A stretch of 41,303 bases of DNA from CAWJEL01 sp964647255. GTDB taxonomy: Bacteria; Chloroflexota; Anaerolineae; CG2-30-64-16. Numbering within the stretch: the first letter of the stretch is position 1; the number at the start of each line of letters is the position of its first letter. Positions 38,833-41,303 of this stretch are shown here, piece by piece. Position numbers and translations under genes: made by a program. Location of the stretch: positions 1 through 41,303 of the forward strand of contig CAZYGI010000033.1 in assembly GCA_964647255.1 (NCBI GenBank). The letters run 5' to 3'. The notes under the pieces are model-generated. The model ran no database searches, was not told the DNA's origin, and worked only from the letters and a program-made list of their open reading frames with translations.

Positions 38833-40098
38833 ATGACGACAACAACCATGACCCAATCAACGACATTCCAGGTTGCCGACCTCGACGTCGAGGCCATTCG
38901 TGCCGACTTTCCGATCCTGCAGCGCCGCGTCCACGGGATGCCGCTGGTCTACCTGGACAACGCGGCCACCTCGCAAAAGCCGCGACCGGTCATTGACACG
39001 CTGACCCGCTACTATGAGCAGACCAACGCCAACGTCCACCGCGGCGTCCACACCTTGAGCGAGGAAGCCACGGCCCTGTACGAGGGCGCGCGGGCGAAGG
39101 TCGCCGGCTTCGTCGGCTCGTGCTGCCCCAAAGAGATCATCTGGACGCGCAACGCCAGCGAGGCGATGAACCTGCTGGCCTACAGTTGGGGCCGCGCCAA
39201 CTTGAAGCGGGGCGACCGCGTCCTGCTGACCGAGATGGAGCACCACTCGAACATCGTGCCGTGGCAGATCCTCTCGGCCGAGCTCGGCTTTGAGATCGTC
39301 TACGTGCGCGTGGCGGACGATGGGACGCTGATCCTGGACGACCTGCCCAAGCTGCTCGCCCGCACCAGGCTGTTCAGCTTCACCTACATGTCGAATGTGC
39401 TGGGCACGATCAACCCGGTGAAAGAGCTGACCCAGGCTGCGCACAAGGCCGGGGCGCTCGTGCACCTGGACGCGTGCCAGGCCGTGCCGCACATGCCCGT
39501 GGACGTGCAGGCGCTGGACGTAGACTTTATGTCGTTCTCCGGCCACAAGATGCTCGGCCCGACCGGCATCGGCGCGCTGTGGGGGCGTCGCGAGTTGCTG
39601 AACGCCATGCCGCCGTGGATGGGCGGCGGTGACATGATCCGCGAGGTGCACCTGAGCGGGTTCAAACCCAGCGAGCTGCCCTGGAAGTTCGAGGCCGGCA
39701 CCCCGGCCATCGCGCAGGCCATCGGGCTGGGCGCGGCGGTGGATTACCTGAGCCGCGTCGGCATGGATGCGATCCAGATGGCCGAACATAAGTTGGCGGC
39801 TTACGCCCTGGACCGGCTGCGCGAGGTCAAGGGCCTGCGCATCCTGGGACCAAAAGCTGACCAGCGCGGGGGGCTGGTCGCTTTCACGCTGGAAGCCGCG
39901 CACCCGCACGACATCGCCGCGGTGCTCGATAACCTGGGCATCGCCGTGCGCGCCGGCCATCACTGCGCCCAGCCGCTGCATGAGCGCTACAACATCCCGG
40001 CCAGCGCCCGCGCCAGCTTCTACCTCTACAACACGAAAGAGGAGGTAGATCTGCTGGTGAAGGGGCTACACAAAGTCGTGGAGATGTTTTCATTTTGA
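38833..40098 (+). CDS. sufS: Cysteine desulfurase SufS
   Basis: SufS removes sulfur from cysteine as an enzyme-bound persulfide for cluster building. The 421-residue PLP enzyme has YLDNAATSQKPRPVIDTLTRYYEQTNANVHRGVHTLSEEAT and HHSNIVPWQ. The aspartate lies in VHLDACQAVPHMPVDV, the PLP lysine in SFSGHKMLGPTG (Lys239), and the persulfide cysteine in VRAGHHCAQPL (Cys378). These are the group II (SufS) features. GAGGTG precedes the ATG at 38833; a GTG two codons upstream is an alternative. It lies between two U-type protein genes, its likely partners. Confidence 0.95.
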   Translation: MTTTTMTQSTTFQVADLDVEAIRADFPILQRRVHGMPLVYLDNAATSQKPRPVIDTLTRYYEQTNANVHRGVHTLSEEATALYEGARAKVAGFVGSCCPKEIIWTRNASEAMNLLAYSWGRANLKRGDRVLLTEMEHHSNIVPWQILSAELGFEIVYVRVADDGTLILDDLPKLLARTRLFSFTYMSNVLGTINPVKELTQAAHKAGALVHLDACQAVPHMPVDVQALDVDFMSFSGHKMLGPTGIGALWGRRELLNAMPPWMGGGDMIREVHLSGFKPSELPWKFEAGTPAIAQAIGLGAAVDYLSRVGMDAIQMAEHKLAAYALDRLREVKGLRILGPKADQRGGLVAFTLEAAHPHDIAAVLDNLGIAVRAGHHCAQPLHERYNIPASARASFYLYNTKEEVDLLVKGLHKVVEMFSF

Positions 40099-40108
40099 CG
40101 GAGCTTTC

Positions 40109-40150
40109 ACCGCAACGACACCAAGACATAAGGGTCACAGAGAAACAAAC
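40109..40150. repeat. Six-unit heptamer array ending exactly at the sufU2 ATG
   Basis: ACCGCAA, CGACACC, AAGACAT, AAGGGTC, ACAGAGA and AACAAAC are consecutive 7-base words. The next base is the A of the ATG at 40151. No clear Shine-Dalgarno lies in it. Confidence 0.65.
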
Positions 40151-40525
40151 ATGGACCTATACGCCGAAGAAATCCTGGATCACTACAAGCACCCGCGGCA
40201 CTACGGCCACCTCGACCATCCGAGCCTGACCTATCACGACCGCAACCCGCTCTGCGGGGACGAGATCGAGCTGGAGTTGAAAATCGAAGACGGCAAAGTC
40301 GCCGACATCGCCTACACCGGCCACGGCTGCGCGATCAGCCGCGCGGCGGCCTCGATGATGTCCGAGGAGATCATCGGCAAGTCGCTGGAGGAGCTGCGCA
40401 CCTGGGATAAGGAAGACATCCTCGACCTGCTCGGCATCGAAGTGGGGCCGGTGCGCCTCAAGTGCGCGCTGCTGCCGCTCAAAGCGATGAAGGCGGCGGT
40501 GTGGGGGCTGGCGGAAGACGAGTAG
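40151..40525 (+). CDS. U-type Fe-S scaffold/sulfur acceptor (SufU-like), copy 2
   Basis: The 124-residue protein is a second, diverged U-type protein: DRNPLCGDEIE (Cys35, Asp37), GHGCAISRAAASMMSE (Cys60) and LKCALLPL (Cys105). As in copy 1, Lys precedes the third Cys and the second-to-third Cys distance is 45. The N-terminus (LYAEEILDHYKHPRHYG) is closer to typical SufU than that of copy 1. The tail is acidic. It may be the zinc-dependent sulfur acceptor while the other copy carries clusters, or the two may serve different targets. This division is a guess. Confidence 0.87.
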   Translation: MDLYAEEILDHYKHPRHYGHLDHPSLTYHDRNPLCGDEIELELKIEDGKVADIAYTGHGCAISRAAASMMSEEIIGKSLEELRTWDKEDILDLLGIEVGPVRLKCALLPLKAMKAAVWGLAEDE

Positions 40526-40542
40526 CAGGGGAGCAGAGGAGC
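40524..40542. repeat. Octamer pair (AGCAGRGG) forming the Rieske ribosome site
   Basis: AGCAGGGG, AGCAGAGG and a partial AGC run from the sufU2 stop codon to the Rieske ATG. The GAGG/AGGAG portion serves as Shine-Dalgarno. Confidence 0.5.
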
Positions 40543-40854
40543 ATGTCCAAGTTCGTAAAAGTCGCCCGCGCTGACGATATCCAGCCCGGTGCGAAGATGA
40601 TCGTCGAAGTGGACGGTATCGAACTCGTCATTGTCAATCTGAACGGCGAATTTTACGCTGTTGAGGATGTGTGCACGCACGACGGCGGGCCGCTGGGCGA
40701 AGGCCGGCTCTCCGGCCACGCCCTGATCTGTCCGCGCCACGGCGCCCGCTTCGACGTGCGCACCGGCGCCGCGCTGAGCATGCCTGCCGTGGACCCCGCG
40801 CCGGCCTACGCTGTGCGTGTCGAAGATGGCGATGTGCTGGTAGAACTGGACTGA
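40543..40854 (+). CDS. Rieske [2Fe-2S] ferredoxin
   Basis: This 103-residue protein is a small soluble Rieske domain. Cluster ligands are Cys44 and His46 (DVCTHDGGPLGEG) and Cys63 and His66 (LICPRHGARFD). The GGPLGEGRLSGH loop and TGAALSMPAVDPAPAYAV end match the non-heme ferredoxin group (BphF/NirD-like). It could supply electrons for cluster assembly or be an early client of the SUF machine. Rieske ferredoxins placed beside sufU/sufS occur in other bacteria, but the role is not settled. It lies between sufU2 and sufT. Confidence 0.92.
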   Translation: MSKFVKVARADDIQPGAKMIVEVDGIELVIVNLNGEFYAVEDVCTHDGGPLGEGRLSGHALICPRHGARFDVRTGAALSMPAVDPAPAYAVRVEDGDVLVELD

Positions 40855-40922
40855 CGACGGACGATGGACGAATGGCAAGGGACGACGGTCATCGTCAGTC
40901 ACCCATCGTCTACGGTCCCACT
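40853..40922. repeat. Ten-unit forward-then-inverted heptamer array in the Rieske-sufT gap
   Basis: GACGACG, GACGATG, GACGAAT, GGCAAGG, GACGACG, then the opposite orientation GTCATCG, TCAGTCA, CCCATCG, TCTACGG, TCCCACT. The array starts on the Rieske stop codon and ends one base before the sufT ribosome site (GGGAGG, 40923-40928). Confidence 0.75.
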
Positions 40923-40932
40923 GGGAGGCAAC

Positions 40933-41247
40933 ATGGCAACCGCAACTGTCGAAAGTGTACGTGAGGTTATCCGCAAGAATGTATTTGATCCCGAAATCGG
41001 CCTGAACGTGGTTGATTTGGGGCTGATCTACGATATCGCGGTCGCGGACGGCAAGACCGTGGATGTGAAGATGACACTGACCAGCCCGGGCTGCCCGGTC
41101 GGCCCGCAGCTCATCCACGGGGTGCAAACCTATGTCCAGCGGGCTCACCCCGACCTCGACGCGATCAACGTCCACGTGGTGTGGACCCCGATGTGGAACC
41201 CGGACATGATGACGCAGGAAGCGAAGGATCAGTTGGGGTTCTTTTAG
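40933..41247 (+). CDS. sufT: Fe-S maturation factor SufT (DUF59/MIP18 family)
   Basis: The 104-residue protein is a single DUF59 domain: VIRKNVFDPEIGLNVVDLGLIYDI with the conserved Asp, then VDVKMTLTSPGCPVGPQL with the reactive Cys54. It ends in INVHVVWTPMWNPDMMTQEAKDQLGFF, the usual family end. SufT helps mature Fe-S proteins, mainly under iron limitation or high demand. GGGAGG sits just before the ATG at 40933. The upstream in-frame extension to 40864 is encoded by repeat words and rejected. It is the last gene seen; 56 bases follow with no clear feature. Confidence 0.92.
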   Translation: MATATVESVREVIRKNVFDPEIGLNVVDLGLIYDIAVADGKTVDVKMTLTSPGCPVGPQLIHGVQTYVQRAHPDLDAINVHVVWTPMWNPDMMTQEAKDQLGFF

Positions 41248-41303
41248 TGGTTCTCCCGCACTTCGCGTGAAATGACCAACGGCCGCGAGTCTGGTAACCT
41301 GTT

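Noticed and set aside
1..41303. tRNA, rRNA, known riboswitches, insertion sequences, integrases
   Set aside because: No cloverleaf, rRNA core, recognised riboswitch core, transposase or attachment site was seen on either strand by eye; a covariance-model search was not possible.

Overview
The window is GC-rich, densely packed bacterial DNA. It looks like a Chloroflexota (Anaerolineae-type) metagenome contig: surface proteins carry long Thr/Pro-rich linkers, several gaps hold degenerate 7-8 bp word repeats, and a 10-N scaffold gap lies at 25380-25389. The phylum is an inference from gene content and style; no rRNA or tRNA is present. I call 38 intact genes and one gene remnant. No gene-free stretch exceeds 300 bases.

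Layout. (1) 100-267: remnant of a dehydrogenase. (2) 409-5653, minus strand: ligA, a CpXC zinc-ribbon protein, an adenosine-specific kinase family protein and an LCP-family lipoprotein. (3) 5893-12310, plus strand: a TetR repressor with a perfect operator on a consensus promoter, then an ABC-2 exporter (one permease, two ATPases, one double-length HlyD adaptor). It resembles E. coli cecR-ybhGFSR with a different order and fusion state. (4) 12325-20837: mixed housekeeping genes, including two acetyltransferases, a membrane metallopeptidase, dinB with a small membrane protein, trmI, a Thr/Pro-rich surface protein, a flavin reductase and an alpha/beta hydrolase. (5) 20991-22983: class V aminotransferase plus serA, the first two steps of phosphorylated serine synthesis. 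(6) 23156-31549: a giant secreted double 5'-nucleotidase, a TIM-barrel isomerase/epimerase, a triple zinc-ribbon membrane protein, a rhodanese lipoprotein and two transporters. (7) 31626-32803, minus: a pteridine-reductase-like SDR and yjbQ. (8) 32987-41247, plus: a complete SUF iron-sulfur operon, sufR-sufC-sufB-sufD-sulfurtransferase-sufU-sufS-sufU2-Rieske-sufT.

How the genes work together. In the SUF operon SufS and the rhodanese handle sulfur, two U-type proteins accept or carry it, SufBCD is the scaffold, SufT and the Rieske ferredoxin are maturation factor and likely client or electron carrier, and SufR (four C-terminal Cys) senses cluster status at an inverted repeat overlapping the promoter.

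The most unusual signal is in the spacers. Almost every gap in the SUF operon, and several elsewhere, is filled by a short array of degenerate heptamers or octamers, with a different word in nearly every gap. The arrays often start on the upstream stop codon, can supply the next Shine-Dalgarno sequence, and can end exactly at the next ATG. Two such arrays lie in frame inside genes (ligA and the HlyD adaptor). A second family, with TCATTCTGAGC-type arms, sits only between convergent genes.
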